The notes: generated from the sequence alone by a model not told the origin. 41,359 nt of DNA from Clostridiales bacterium (GCA_030445805.1 JASUTA010000002.1:1-41359), one strand, 5' to 3'. Positions 17,589-27,263 are shown, numbered from the stretch's first letter. Program-made: numbers and translations.

Positions 17589-18353
17589 ATGGGGAACTTT
17601 GGTAAGGTTCAATCCATTGAGCGTGCCGCGATGATTCTGCAATGTTTTTCTGAAAAGACGCCGGAATTAAAACTGACGGAAATTGCAGATTATTTGGATC
17701 TAAACAAAAGTACCATCCACGGCATCATCAACACGATGAAAGATTTTGGGTTGATCGATCAAAATGAGGACAATCAAAAATATCGTTTGGGACTGAAGCT
17801 CGTAGAACTCGGAAGCCTTGTCCTTAAAAACCTTGATATTCGCGAAGTGGCCAATCCGGTTTTAAAAGCGCTCTGCGAAGAGGTGAATGAAACCATTCAC
17901 TTGGGCGTATTGGACGGCTATGAGATTGTCTATATCGATAAAATGGAATCGACTCAGTCAATCCGAATGTTTACGACAATCGGGACGCGCTATTTGGCGT
18001 ATTGTTCCGCAATTGGGAAGTCCATTTTGGCGTATAAGGCTTTAGATGACATCGAGCGCTATCTCCCGCCTAAACTCGAGCGATTTACAGAACATTCTCT
18101 CACGACGGTGGATGCGATTATTGAAGAGTTGAAACGCGTAAAAAGTCGCGGCTATGCTTTTGACATGGAAGAAGTCGTCGAAGGGCTCCGGTGTATCGGC
18201 GCTCCGATTTATAACCACGAAGGAAAAGTCGTTTATTCCATCAGCATATCCGGCCCGATTGGGAGAATGACAGATGAACGCATGGAGACGCTCGCTACGA
18301 AGATTAAGGCGGCGGCACTGGAAATTTCGAAGCGTATCGGATATTTGGGATAA
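17589..18353 (+). CDS. IclR family transcriptional regulator
   Basis: 254 aa; VQSIERAAMILQCFSEKTPELKLTEIADYLDLNKSTIHGIINTM, C-terminal IclR effector domain. Confidence 0.93.
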   Translation: MGNFGKVQSIERAAMILQCFSEKTPELKLTEIADYLDLNKSTIHGIINTMKDFGLIDQNEDNQKYRLGLKLVELGSLVLKNLDIREVANPVLKALCEEVNETIHLGVLDGYEIVYIDKMESTQSIRMFTTIGTRYLAYCSAIGKSILAYKALDDIERYLPPKLERFTEHSLTTVDAIIEELKRVKSRGYAFDMEEVVEGLRCIGAPIYNHEGKVVYSISISGPIGRMTDERMETLATKIKAAALEISKRIGYLG

Positions 18354-18392
18354 GTCATCCGAGTATTGAGAAGGTAAGACAAACGATGTTAC

Positions 18393-18416
18393 GAATGGGT
18401 CTTTAAAGACCCATTC
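18393..18416. promoter_or_regulatory. 24-bp perfect palindrome between iclR and the hydratase gene
   Basis: GAATGGGTCTTTAAAGACCCATTC equals its reverse complement; no T run long enough for a standard terminator. Confidence 0.6.
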
Positions 18417-18433
18417 TTAAGGCCTATAAACCA

Positions 18434-18453
18434 TAACGCGGTTTGGCATTAAC
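18434..18453 (+). promoter_or_regulatory. Fourth degenerate copy of the candidate IclR operator
   Basis: TAACGCGGTTTGGCATTAAC, compare GAACCCGATTTGGCAATGTC. Confidence 0.4.
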
Positions 18454-18471
18454 GAATTCAGAGGTGAACGT

Positions 18472-19245
18472 ATGAAAAATTTAGAATCCATCAGCAATCA
18501 ACTGGCAGTAGCAGCGAAAGAAGGAAAGGCGATTTCTCCGATTTCATCCGATTTCCCGGATTTGACCGCAGACGACGCTTATAAAATTCAATTGATGAAC
18601 ATCAATGCAAAATGTGATGCAGGTCGCACCATTGTCGGCAAAAAAATAGGATTGACATCAAAGGCGATGCAGGACATGCTGGGCGTCGATCAGCCGGATT
18701 ACGGCGTTTTGTTGGATGATATGGTGATTCATGGGGAAAGCATTGAAAGAGATACGTTGCTTCAACCCAAAGTAGAAGCTGAAATTGCCTTTGTACTAAA
18801 GCAAGATCTGATCGGCCCAGGCATTGAGGTAGCGGATGTTCTGGCGGCGACGGATTATGTTTCGGCGTCTTTTGAGATTGTTGACAGCCGCATTAAAGAT
18901 TGGAAAATCAATTTGATTGACACGATTTCGGACAACGCCTCATCAGGGGTGTTTGTCCTCTCTGAAAAAAGAGTACCGATAGACGCCATTGACTTGAAAA
19001 CGGTACATATGCGCCTTTATAAAAATGGTGTTCAAGTCAATGAAGGGTATGGTTCTGCCGCACTGGGCGATCCGGCCTATTGTGTTGCATGGCTTGCCAA
19101 TAAAATGGGCGAATATGGCGTTCCCCTCAAAAAAGGGGAAGTGGTCCTATCGGGTGCGCTTTCAGCCGCTGTATCGGCGGAAAAAGGGGATGTTTTTAAA
19201 GCTGAATTTTCAACCCTCGGGACAGTGGAAACGACTTTCAAATAG
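18472..19245 (+). CDS. 2-keto-4-pentenoate hydratase (DmpE/MhpD family)
   Basis: 257 aa; GRTIVGKKIGLTSKAMQDMLGVDQPDYGVLLDDM, PKVEAEIAFVLKQDL. Confidence 0.92.
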   Translation: MKNLESISNQLAVAAKEGKAISPISSDFPDLTADDAYKIQLMNINAKCDAGRTIVGKKIGLTSKAMQDMLGVDQPDYGVLLDDMVIHGESIERDTLLQPKVEAEIAFVLKQDLIGPGIEVADVLAATDYVSASFEIVDSRIKDWKINLIDTISDNASSGVFVLSEKRVPIDAIDLKTVHMRLYKNGVQVNEGYGSAALGDPAYCVAWLANKMGEYGVPLKKGEVVLSGALSAAVSAEKGDVFKAEFSTLGTVETTFK

Positions 19246-19288
19246 TCGGATTCCAATACAAATGGTCGAGAATTAGGAGGACAACTTA

Positions 19289-20161
19289 ATGAAAAAATTA
19301 AAAGCGGCAATTATAGGGCCGGGCAATATCGGCACCGATTTGCTGATAAAGCTCAGTCGGAGCCCTTATATAGAACTGGATTACGTCGTCGGGATTCAAG
19401 AGTCTAAAGGAATTGATATTGCCAGATCGAAGGGCATTGATACGACGACAAACGGCATTCAAGAGTTGATGGCGCGTGACGGCAGTGATATTGCCTTTGA
19501 TTCAACCGGCGCAAAGCCGCACTTGATGCATGCACCTTTGCTCAAAGAGAAAGGGATTTTCACATTGGATTTGACTCCTGCTGCGGTAGGCCCTTATGTG
19601 GTTCCGTCGGTCAACCTCAATGAAGAGATTCTCAACGAGGTCAATGTCAACATGGTCACATGCGGCGGCCAAGCGACGGTTCCGATCGTAGCGGCGATCA
19701 ATCGCGCGGCGGACGTGGTTTATGCGGAAGTCATTTCTTCCGTGAGCAGTAAAAGTGCCGGCCCCGGAACGCGCAAAAACATTGACGAATTTACGGAAAC
19801 GACCCGAAAAGCACTTGAAAAAGTAGGGGGAGCGGACAAAGCAAAAGTGATCATTGTTCTCAATCCGGCGGAACCGCCTATTTTCATGAGAAATACCATC
19901 TATGCAAAAGTCAAAAATCCGGATCTTGACGCCATCCGTAAATCCATTGATGACATGATGGAAAAAATCAGAACCTATGTACCCGGGTATACGTTTTTAT
20001 TGGAACCGATCATTAAAGACGACATCGTGACGGTTATGATTCAGGTCGAGGGTCTTGGAGACTTTCTGCCGGTTTATGCGGGAAATTTAGACATTATCAA
20101 TAGTGCGGCTGTCGCAGTGGCGGAAGCCTATGCAAAGAAAAAATTGGGGGTGAACGAATGA
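19289..20161 (+). CDS. Acetaldehyde dehydrogenase (acylating), DmpF/MhpF family
   Basis: 290 aa; [59 protein letters not shown]. Confidence 0.95.
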   Translation: MKKLKAAIIGPGNIGTDLLIKLSRSPYIELDYVVGIQESKGIDIARSKGIDTTTNGIQELMARDGSDIAFDSTGAKPHLMHAPLLKEKGIFTLDLTPAAVGPYVVPSVNLNEEILNEVNVNMVTCGGQATVPIVAAINRAADVVYAEVISSVSSKSAGPGTRKNIDEFTETTRKALEKVGGADKAKVIIVLNPAEPPIFMRNTIYAKVKNPDLDAIRKSIDDMMEKIRTYVPGYTFLLEPIIKDDIVTVMIQVEGLGDFLPVYAGNLDIINSAAVAVAEAYAKKKLGVNE

Positions 20162-21168
20162 GAGACGTGATTATTACCGATACGACGCTTAGAGACGGCA
20201 GTCATTCAGTCTCCCATCAGTACACGCTGGAAGATGTCAAAAAAATTGCGGCTGCCTTGGATGCGGCCGGAGTGGATATTATTGAAATCGGGCACGGAGA
20301 CGGTTTGATGGGAAGTTCCATCAACTATGGATTCGGTTTGCATTCGGATTTTGATTATATCAAAGCGGTTAAGCCCGTTTTGACCAAATCGAAACTTGCC
20401 GTACTCTTGGTACCGGGCATCGGATCCATCGAAGATTTGGAAAAAGCGCGAGAACTCGGTGTAGAGGTCGTTCGTGTCGCAACACATGTCACAGAAGCCG
20501 ATGTTGCCGAACAACACATCAAAGCCGCTAAAAAGATGGGGCTTTTTACAGTGGGTTTTCTCATGATGGCACATATGGCAGACCAAGAAACACTTTTACA
20601 GGAAGCGCTTAAAATGGAATCCTACGGCGCGGATGTCGTCTATATGACCGATTCATCCGGGGCGATGTTGCCGGATCAGGTATTTGATAATATTTCTTAT
20701 CTGAAAAAGCACTTAAAAGTACCGGTTGGACATCATTCTCACAATAATCTCGGCCTGGCGGTGGCCAATAGCCTCAGCGCTTATAAAGCCGGTGCGGACT
20801 ACATTGACGGGTCCCTCATCGGATTCGGTGCCGGTGCGGGCAACACACCCACAGAAGTATTGATCGGCGCATTGAACAAGTCCGGCATTCCGAATCACGT
20901 TGACTTTTATAAAGCAATCGATGCCGGTGACAAGGTACTCATTCCCATCGTTCAGGAAAAAGGCCTTGCATTGCCTCGCATGAGTTCGGATTCTTTGGTT
21001 GTCGGCTATGCGGGCGTCTATTCCAGCTTTATGTTGCATGCAAAACGTGCGGCAGAGCGCTTTAACGTTGATACCAGAGATGTATTGATCGAACTCGGCA
21101 GAAAAAAAGCGGTTGGCGGACAAGAAGATTGGATTATCGAAGTGGCTCACAACCTTTCAAAAAAATAG
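20158..21168 (+). CDS. 4-hydroxy-2-oxovalerate aldolase, DmpG/MhpE family
   Basis: 336 aa; [36 protein letters not shown]; overlaps the upstream CDS by 4 nt. Confidence 0.95.
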   Translation: MRDVIITDTTLRDGSHSVSHQYTLEDVKKIAAALDAAGVDIIEIGHGDGLMGSSINYGFGLHSDFDYIKAVKPVLTKSKLAVLLVPGIGSIEDLEKARELGVEVVRVATHVTEADVAEQHIKAAKKMGLFTVGFLMMAHMADQETLLQEALKMESYGADVVYMTDSSGAMLPDQVFDNISYLKKHLKVPVGHHSHNNLGLAVANSLSAYKAGADYIDGSLIGFGAGAGNTPTEVLIGALNKSGIPNHVDFYKAIDAGDKVLIPIVQEKGLALPRMSSDSLVVGYAGVYSSFMLHAKRAAERFNVDTRDVLIELGRKKAVGGQEDWIIEVAHNLSKK

Positions 21169-21194
21169 AATTCAGCCGTAAAACCTCCAAAGAC

Positions 21195-21228
21195 AAAAAA
21201 AGCGCCCCGATCAAAGGGGTGCTTTTTT
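21195..21228. terminator. Bidirectional terminator between aldolase and XRE regulator genes
   Basis: AAAAAGCGCCCC gatcaaa GGGGTGCTTTTTT. Confidence 0.88.
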
Positions 21229-21235
21229 GACTGCA

Positions 21236-22714
21236 TTAGAGCATAGATTTTAGTTTTGCTATAACGGCAGTCCGGGTTTTGGCTGCCGGCGGGATCGTGT
21301 GTATGATCTGGTCGAGGTATAACTTGAACGCGTGCACCATCTGAGGTTGATCGAAACCGAAAGCCATTGGAACGGGGGCATTTTTTATAATCAGAATCTC
21401 GCCTTCTTCCTTATAAGAGAGGTATAGATCCGAAAAGACGGGATCTTCAACGAGATAAAGCATATAATTGGGATACCGCTCCAATAGGAAAATGAGATTC
21501 TGAAGATGAAGCCGATAACATTTCTCATCATATGAAGCCAAACTACCGCAAATAAAATTCCGTGGTTTGCTTTTGCCGGACGGATCCAGATGAAGAATTT
21601 CGGTGTAAGGGGTAGAGTCCAACTGTTTTTTAAAAGCTTGCAAGCGCTCGTAGAGATGCTGTTTTTGATGACGGTCAATTTGAAAGTAATCCAGTCCCGC
21701 TTCGGGAAAGGTTTCAATACTCGGGCTGTCTGAAAAGACGATGTGTCGAAGCGAGGATAGGGCATGATCGGCTTGATAATCACAAAGGGCACCTAAATGA
21801 TCGGGAGCCGTAAAAATATGCATCAGCGGCAGACACTTCTTAAGATAATGCTCGAATTCTTCGACATAGTCGGCAATCGTTGCCGTATCGCGTGTATAGA
21901 GGTAACGTTCCGCTGTAAGACTGCTCGAGAAGGTTGTCGATGTAACCGAAGCAATCCCGGGTGCAAGAAAAAGTGTTCGGTTGAAAAGCGGGCGTTTAAA
22001 GTTCGGATCATAAAAGGGCTCAATAACCCCTGACATGTACATGGGGAGCCATTGCTCAACGGCGAAAAGCATTTCTCCGACGTCGCGCTGGATGGTGTGT
22101 ATGATTTTAATTTTGTGTCCGGACAGGGCCACGGCTTTCAGTGCAAAAGCCCATTGAAGTGCAAATGCCGGGTCTTCGGAAAGCCATTTTAGAGGCAAGT
22201 CGCTATAGAGCAGTAGGGTGACTTTTTTTTCAGAACGACGGACGTCGGTTAAAAATCTGAGAATCGCCGATTTAAATCCATCGCGCCCGCGATAACATTC
22301 TCCCGAAAACGGGCGACCGCTCGGTTGTTCGGGGATATGGGGTTCTTTGGTTCCTGCCATATTCGGAGACGGCGATTGAAGAAAGCGGGCGATAAAGCGG
22401 TCAATTTGAGAAGCGGCAATCGGTTTTTCTTCAAGTAGCCACTGCTCAAGACAAAGAGCCAGTGAAGCCTCTGAATCCGGAATATCGGTTAACCCCATGA
22501 CTTCAGCCAAAGCGGATTTTTGATAATCCATTTCTGCATGACGAATAAAATAGTCAACCAATTTGGAAAAATACGCACTGTTTTTAGGCGGCACGCGTGA
22601 TCCCGATTTCCATCGACTGATCAAAGACGGATCTACGGAAAGTGCGCGTGCGATTTTGCTGTTGGAAATGCCTTGAACTTGCATCAGTAATTTTAATTTT
22701 TCATTGAATGCCAT
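21236..22714 (-). CDS. XRE-type HTH protein with a large uncharacterised C-terminal region
   Basis: 492 aa; N-terminal MAFNEKLKLLMQVQGISNSKIARALSVDPSLISRWKSGSRVP; remainder not recognised. Confidence 0.75.
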   Translation of the reverse strand: MAFNEKLKLLMQVQGISNSKIARALSVDPSLISRWKSGSRVPPKNSAYFSKLVDYFIRHAEMDYQKSALAEVMGLTDIPDSEASLALCLEQWLLEEKPIAASQIDRFIARFLQSPSPNMAGTKEPHIPEQPSGRPFSGECYRGRDGFKSAILRFLTDVRRSEKKVTLLLYSDLPLKWLSEDPAFALQWAFALKAVALSGHKIKIIHTIQRDVGEMLFAVEQWLPMYMSGVIEPFYDPNFKRPLFNRTLFLAPGIASVTSTTFSSSLTAERYLYTRDTATIADYVEEFEHYLKKCLPLMHIFTAPDHLGALCDYQADHALSSLRHIVFSDSPSIETFPEAGLDYFQIDRHQKQHLYERLQAFKKQLDSTPYTEILHLDPSGKSKPRNFICGSLASYDEKCYRLHLQNLIFLLERYPNYMLYLVEDPVFSDLYLSYKEEGEILIIKNAPVPMAFGFDQPQMVHAFKLYLDQIIHTIPPAAKTRTAVIAKLKSML

Positions 22715-22829
22715 TGTTCAATCCCCTACTCAAATTTGATTTCATTATAGCATAGATGACAGTATTCAACTAATATATCGTCTTAAAATGTAAAAGGCTT
22801 TATAAAAGGCATTATAATAAGAAGAAAAC

Positions 22830-22938
22830 ACGTTTTGCTTGGGCGAAACGTATTTTGGAATAATGCCGCTTGTAGAAAGGCCTATTAATCGTTATAATGC
22901 ACAAGAGAGTGTTATTGCGAAAGCGACTTTGCCGCTTC
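22830..22938 (+). ncRNA. Candidate structured 5' leader of the DUF3842 gene
   Basis: 9-bp hairpin ACGTTTTGC-TTGG-GCGAAACGT (22830-22851) followed by at least three smaller stem candidates before the SD AGGAGG. Confidence 0.4.
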
Positions 22939-22970
22939 AAGGATAAATGTAGACAATAGGAGGTCAAATT

Positions 22971-23369
22971 ATGAGAATTCTCGTCGTGGACGGACAGGGC
23001 GGCGGTTTGGGAAAAGCCATCATCGAAGGATTGGTTCGCGCTAAAATAGAAGCGGATATCATTGCCGTCGGGACAAACGCCATTGCCACATCCGCCATGA
23101 TTAAAGCCGGTGCTTTACATGCGGCAACCGGTGAAAATGCCGTCGTTTACAACAGTAAAAAAGCAGATTATATTTTGGGCGCGATGGGGATTGCATTTGC
23201 CAACTCGATGCAAGGGGAAATTACGCCTCTTATGGCTACGGCAATCGGCGAGAGCGATGCTCAAAAAGTATTGATTCCTTCGGTAAAATGCGGCGTCAGA
23301 GTGATGGGACTTACCGAGCGCCCGTTGTCGGTCTATATTGATGAGCTCATAGCGCTTCTACAGTCTTAA
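22971..23369 (+). CDS. DUF3842 family protein
   Basis: 132 aa; [21 protein letters not shown] ... [16 protein letters not shown]. Confidence 0.8.
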   Translation: MRILVVDGQGGGLGKAIIEGLVRAKIEADIIAVGTNAIATSAMIKAGALHAATGENAVVYNSKKADYILGAMGIAFANSMQGEITPLMATAIGESDAQKVLIPSVKCGVRVMGLTERPLSVYIDELIALLQS

Positions 23370-24034
23370 AGGGACCAGTCGATAGGTGCTTGTCCGGAGG
23401 CTTCTAAGAAAGCATTTGCCTGTGAAAAAGGACGGCTTCCAAAAAATCCGCGTGATGCAGAAAGCGGGCTCGGATGGACGCTTTTTATGATTTTGTGTAT
23501 GGGGTTTGTAATGAGTTTTTGCTTCTCTTGCGCAGGACGCCCCCACAAAATAAAGACGACCGGCGTGTGCTTTCGATCAACGGCTGAAATAACGGCATCC
23601 GTGAAGGTTTCCCAACCGAGTTTTTTATGAGAATGTGCGTCGCCGTCTCGAACGGTGAGAACGGTGTTGAGTAAAAGGACGCCTTGCTCAGCCCAAGGTT
23701 TCAGGTAACCGTTTCCCGGTGGGTCAATCCCCAGATCCGATTTGAGTTCCTTGAAGATATTGATGAGCGATCGGGGAACGGGAACGCCTTTTTTGACGCT
23801 GAATGCGAGGCCGTGTGCTTGTCCCGGGCCATGGTAAGGGTCTTGTCCGAGAATGACGACTTTGACGTCTTTGTAGGCGGTGTAGTGCAGTGCGTTGAAA
23901 ATGTCGTGTTTGTCCGGATAGATTGTATAATCCTTGTACTCGGAAATCAACTGAGTGCGAAGTGCTTTATAATAGTCTTTTTCAAATTCGGATCCGAGTT
24001 GAAGATTCCAGTCGTTTTTTAAAATTTCGGGCAT
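23366..24034 (-). CDS. ung: Uracil-DNA glycosylase
   Basis: 222 aa; [44 protein letters not shown]. Confidence 0.97.
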   Translation of the reverse strand: MPEILKNDWNLQLGSEFEKDYYKALRTQLISEYKDYTIYPDKHDIFNALHYTAYKDVKVVILGQDPYHGPGQAHGLAFSVKKGVPVPRSLINIFKELKSDLGIDPPGNGYLKPWAEQGVLLLNTVLTVRDGDAHSHKKLGWETFTDAVISAVDRKHTPVVFILWGRPAQEKQKLITNPIHKIIKSVHPSPLSASRGFFGSRPFSQANAFLEASGQAPIDWSL

Positions 24035-24145
24035 GTGGATTCCTCTTTATCTGTATTTTTGAAAGCTTATTTTAAGTATAGCATAATTAAGATTTTTCTT
24101 GACATTTGTGCGCTAAAATACCATAATGTTTTTGTGACCTTTTTT

Positions 24146-24221
24146 GCTACTGTAGCTCAGTTGGTAGAGCAGCTGATTCGTAATCAGCAGGTCAGGTGTT
24201 CGAGTCACCCCAGTAGCTCCA
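24146..24221 (+). tRNA. tRNA-Thr (anticodon CGU), CCA encoded
   Basis: Acceptor GCTACTG/CAGTAGC, anticodon arm GCTGA-TTCGTAA-TCAGC, T-loop TTCGAGT; T-stem AGGTG/CACCC has an A-C mismatch at the first pair. Confidence 0.93.
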
Positions 24222-24228
24222 AAAAATA

Positions 24229-24270
24229 AGAGACTTTTCGTCGTTTAGACGGGAAGTCTCTTTGCTTTTG
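24229..24270 (+). terminator. Intrinsic terminator after tRNA-Thr
   Basis: AGAGACTTTTCGTC gttta GACGGGAAGTCTCT then TTGCTTTT. Confidence 0.75.
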
Positions 24271-24299
24271 AAAAAAATGTCCCATGTGAATGTCCGTCA

Positions 24300-24341
24300 C
24301 CGGATGTTTGCCGCCGGATATCCGCCGCCGGATGTTTGCCG
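24300..24341. repeat. Three 14-bp tandem repeats directly after the yibE/F stop codon
   Basis: CCGGATGTTTGCCG / CCGGATATCCGCCG / CCGGATGTTTGCCG. Confidence 0.9.
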
Positions 24342-25463
24342 TTACCGCTTTTTACCCAACATCAATCCGCTTGTAAGTGCTGTAAAAGGTGCAACGGTAA
24401 TGAGACCGAAACTGCCGATGACGGTATGAAGAATTTCGGAAGATACATATTTTAAGTTTAAGATGTTCAAGAGGGGTGTCCCCTGGGCCATAAAGACCAT
24501 CAGAAGGGAAATAAAGCCCCCCGAATAGGCGAGAAGAAGCGTTGTGGTCATGGTGCCCATAATGGCACGGCCGACGCTCAGACCGGATTTGACGGCAGAA
24601 GTACGTGACATCTCCGGGGCATTTCGAATTACTTCGTCAACGGCGGAGGTAATGTCCACTGCAACATCCATCATGGCGCCGGAGCAGGCGATAAAGATGG
24701 ACGCGGTGAAAATGCTGGTCAAATCCAGTGTGGAAAATCCAGAATAGAGAAGGCTTTCGGAGTAGGGCATGACTGCACCGTGAATTTTAAAAGCACCGAC
24801 GAGAAAAAAGGAAAGCGCAGCAGTCAGCAGTGTGCCGAGTACGGAACCGGAAGCGGCAGCGAGAGACCGTTTGTCAAGACCGTAGACTAATGTGATAATG
24901 CCTATTGTGAGAAGTGTCGTAACGATGATGCCGATAAGTAGGGGATTATACCCGAGCAGAAAAGCGGGAATGAGCACTTTCCATATAACGAGTATGGTCA
25001 AAATGAAAGAGAGTAACGAACGGATGCCGATTGCCCCGGCAAATAGGATGAGCAATAATACAAAGGCGATTCCGATCCACACAATCCAATCCAGTCGATA
25101 ATGATCCACCAAATTAACGTACTTGATGCCGTTTTCGTCGTAGTCAATGACCGCAAAAGCGCGGTCTCCCATTGAAAAAAGTTTATCATTCTCGAGGCTA
25201 CCTGTCAGAAGATTGACGGCAGAAGCGTCCGTGCCTTTAAATCGGCCGCGTTCAATGGTTACCTTGCAAACCTGCTCTCCTTGCTTGATCATACCCGTGA
25301 TGCGAACGGCGCTTTCATCTGTCGATAAAATGCGAACGGGAACACGCTCCGTATTCGGAAATATTTTTTGGTCAAAAGAGGATGGCAAAAGGAGCAGGAA
25401 GACAATCAGCAGAAAAATAAAGAGCGTTGGGAGCCAGATTCGGTGTGTTTTGGATGATGACAT
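24342..25463 (-). CDS. YibE/F family membrane protein
   Basis: 373 aa; multi-TM, central ASGSVLGTLLTAALSF and ACSGAMMDVAVDITSAVDEV typical of YibE/F. Confidence 0.88.
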   Translation of the reverse strand: MSSSKTHRIWLPTLFIFLLIVFLLLLPSSFDQKIFPNTERVPVRILSTDESAVRITGMIKQGEQVCKVTIERGRFKGTDASAVNLLTGSLENDKLFSMGDRAFAVIDYDENGIKYVNLVDHYRLDWIVWIGIAFVLLLILFAGAIGIRSLLSFILTILVIWKVLIPAFLLGYNPLLIGIIVTTLLTIGIITLVYGLDKRSLAAASGSVLGTLLTAALSFFLVGAFKIHGAVMPYSESLLYSGFSTLDLTSIFTASIFIACSGAMMDVAVDITSAVDEVIRNAPEMSRTSAVKSGLSVGRAIMGTMTTTLLLAYSGGFISLLMVFMAQGTPLLNILNLKYVSSEILHTVIGSFGLITVAPFTALTSGLMLGKKR

Positions 25464-25512
25464 AGATTCTCCTTGAATTTCAGGCGGTTGGGCCGCAGAA
25501 TGTGTGTAATCA

Positions 25513-25545
25513 TGAAAAAGGAGGGCTGCCTTTTGGCAGCCCTCC
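25513..25545 (-). terminator. Terminator of the alkaline phosphatase gene
   Basis: GGAGGGCTGCC TTTT GGCAGCCCTCC with T run on the minus strand. Confidence 0.88.
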
Positions 25546-25582
25546 AGCTGTGAGGCGCATAACTTAAAAGCGTTCTCTGTGA

Positions 25583-27094
25583 TTATTGTACGTTTGTGAG
25601 AGATTTTAGTTTAACGAAGATATCCGTATTGTCATATGCACCGCTGAAAAGGGTTGCACCGACTCCGCGTGCGAAAACGGCGGTAGGCAGTCCGGTATGG
25701 GAATAAGAAGTCCAACCGATTCCTGATTTATTGTTGATCAAGTGTGTGACTGCCATTGACAGCGGTTCATATCCGCCATATGTCAAATAGTCTGTGTCTG
25801 ATAAGTCGCGTTGATCTTTAGGAATCATGCTGAGGGTGTAAGCGTCTTTAAGTAAGTTCACTTCATAGTCGGTCATAACAAGATTTTCATAAGGCGTATG
25901 AGAGGCATTTTCGGGTGTGACCAATCCGAAGTCTGCTTCAATGTCGGAGAGAACGGCCTCAAAAGAAGTCCCATTTTCTCTGTAAGAAGCCACTTGGGTA
26001 TCAAAGGCTTCAAAAGACATTTCTTGTTCACTGAGTTGTGGGAGGTAGGTGCTGTATTTCGTACCTGCAAAACCAATGCTCATACCACCGGTTTCATGGT
26101 CCCCTGTGACGATGATTAAGGTATCGTTAGGATATTTATTGTAGAATTTCACAGCTTCGGCAACGGCGTTGTCAAAGGCGATGGTATCTTGAATCGCAGA
26201 CATGGCGTCATTGGCATGGCAGGCCCAGTCGATTTTTCCGCCTTCAACCATCATGAAGAATCCTGTTTCATTGTAGAGGGTATCGATCCCTTTTCTCGTA
26301 AAGTCTGCAAGTGAGAGATCCCCGCTTTGTCGGTCGACTTCATAAGGAAGCGCGCCGCCTACGGTAATCGGACTGATGGCGATGACTTTGTCGCTGGCTT
26401 GCGTCAAAGCGAGAATTTCATCTTTTGTATCGGCAATGGTGTAGCCTGCATCTTCTGCGATGTCATAAATGCTTTTTTGGCTGCCGTCTTTTCCGGTCGG
26501 TGAAATGAAATCGCCGCCGCCGAAGTAGTCAAATCCGCTGTCAACCAGTTCTTGACCGATTTCGTAGTAGTTGCTTCTTGAAGGTTGATGTGCATAGAAT
26601 GCTGCCGGGGTGGCATGATTGATTTGTACGGAAGAGACAATACCGATTTCATAACCGAGTTGTTCTTTGAGTTTTTCGGCAATGGTCTCGTATGTAACTG
26701 TCTTGGATTCGTCCATATTGATGACGCCGCTGAGGGTTTTAAATCCAGTGGAAATAGAAGTGGCTGTTGAAGCGGAGTCCGGTGCGAAAGAAGTTGAGTC
26801 AAATGTTGTCGCATTTCCGGCAACCGGGAAATCCATAAAAGTGAGTTTTTCGGATTGGACGACTTTCCCTTCTGCATTTACGGCGCCGATGTAATCACTG
26901 GCCGCTGTGAATTGCGGGTAAGTCATACCGTCTCCGATGAACAGGAAGATATACTTGGGCGCTCTGCTGGTCCAAGCACTGTTATTGGCATCGGCGTAGT
27001 TCACCGTTTGACCTTGCGTTACAAAAATAGAGCCTGCAAGAATCAACGTCAGCGCGATTGCGCCGGCTAAAAATCGTTTTACCATTGTTTTCAT
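25583..27094 (-). CDS. Secreted alkaline phosphatase
   Basis: 503 aa; signal peptide, FLFIGDGMTYPQ, DSASTATSISTGFKT, VTGDHETGGM. Confidence 0.93.
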   Translation of the reverse strand: MKTMVKRFLAGAIALTLILAGSIFVTQGQTVNYADANNSAWTSRAPKYIFLFIGDGMTYPQFTAASDYIGAVNAEGKVVQSEKLTFMDFPVAGNATTFDSTSFAPDSASTATSISTGFKTLSGVINMDESKTVTYETIAEKLKEQLGYEIGIVSSVQINHATPAAFYAHQPSRSNYYEIGQELVDSGFDYFGGGDFISPTGKDGSQKSIYDIAEDAGYTIADTKDEILALTQASDKVIAISPITVGGALPYEVDRQSGDLSLADFTRKGIDTLYNETGFFMMVEGGKIDWACHANDAMSAIQDTIAFDNAVAEAVKFYNKYPNDTLIIVTGDHETGGMSIGFAGTKYSTYLPQLSEQEMSFEAFDTQVASYRENGTSFEAVLSDIEADFGLVTPENASHTPYENLVMTDYEVNLLKDAYTLSMIPKDQRDLSDTDYLTYGGYEPLSMAVTHLINNKSGIGWTSYSHTGLPTAVFARGVGATLFSGAYDNTDIFVKLKSLTNVQ

Positions 27095-27234
27095 TTTTCC
27101 CTCCCAATAATGATGTATGGATATACCCTTATCTTAAAAGATGAATGTAATTATGGAATTAATTTGATGTTAAATCACCATTTTACACTTTAAAGGCATG
27201 TTAGATCCGTGTAAGCCGGGGTGTGCATAAAAAA

Positions 27235-27263
27235 AGAATGCCATCCCATTGGGATGGCATTCT
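27235..27263 (-). terminator. Intrinsic terminator downstream of the molbindin gene
   Basis: AGAATGCCATCCCA TT GGGATGGCATTCT with a T run on the minus strand (AAAAAA at 27229-27235). Confidence 0.8.

Noticed and set aside
13682-21168. Complete aromatic ring degradation pathway
   Set aside because: Only the lower steps are present; no hydroxylase or extradiol dioxygenase is found in the window.
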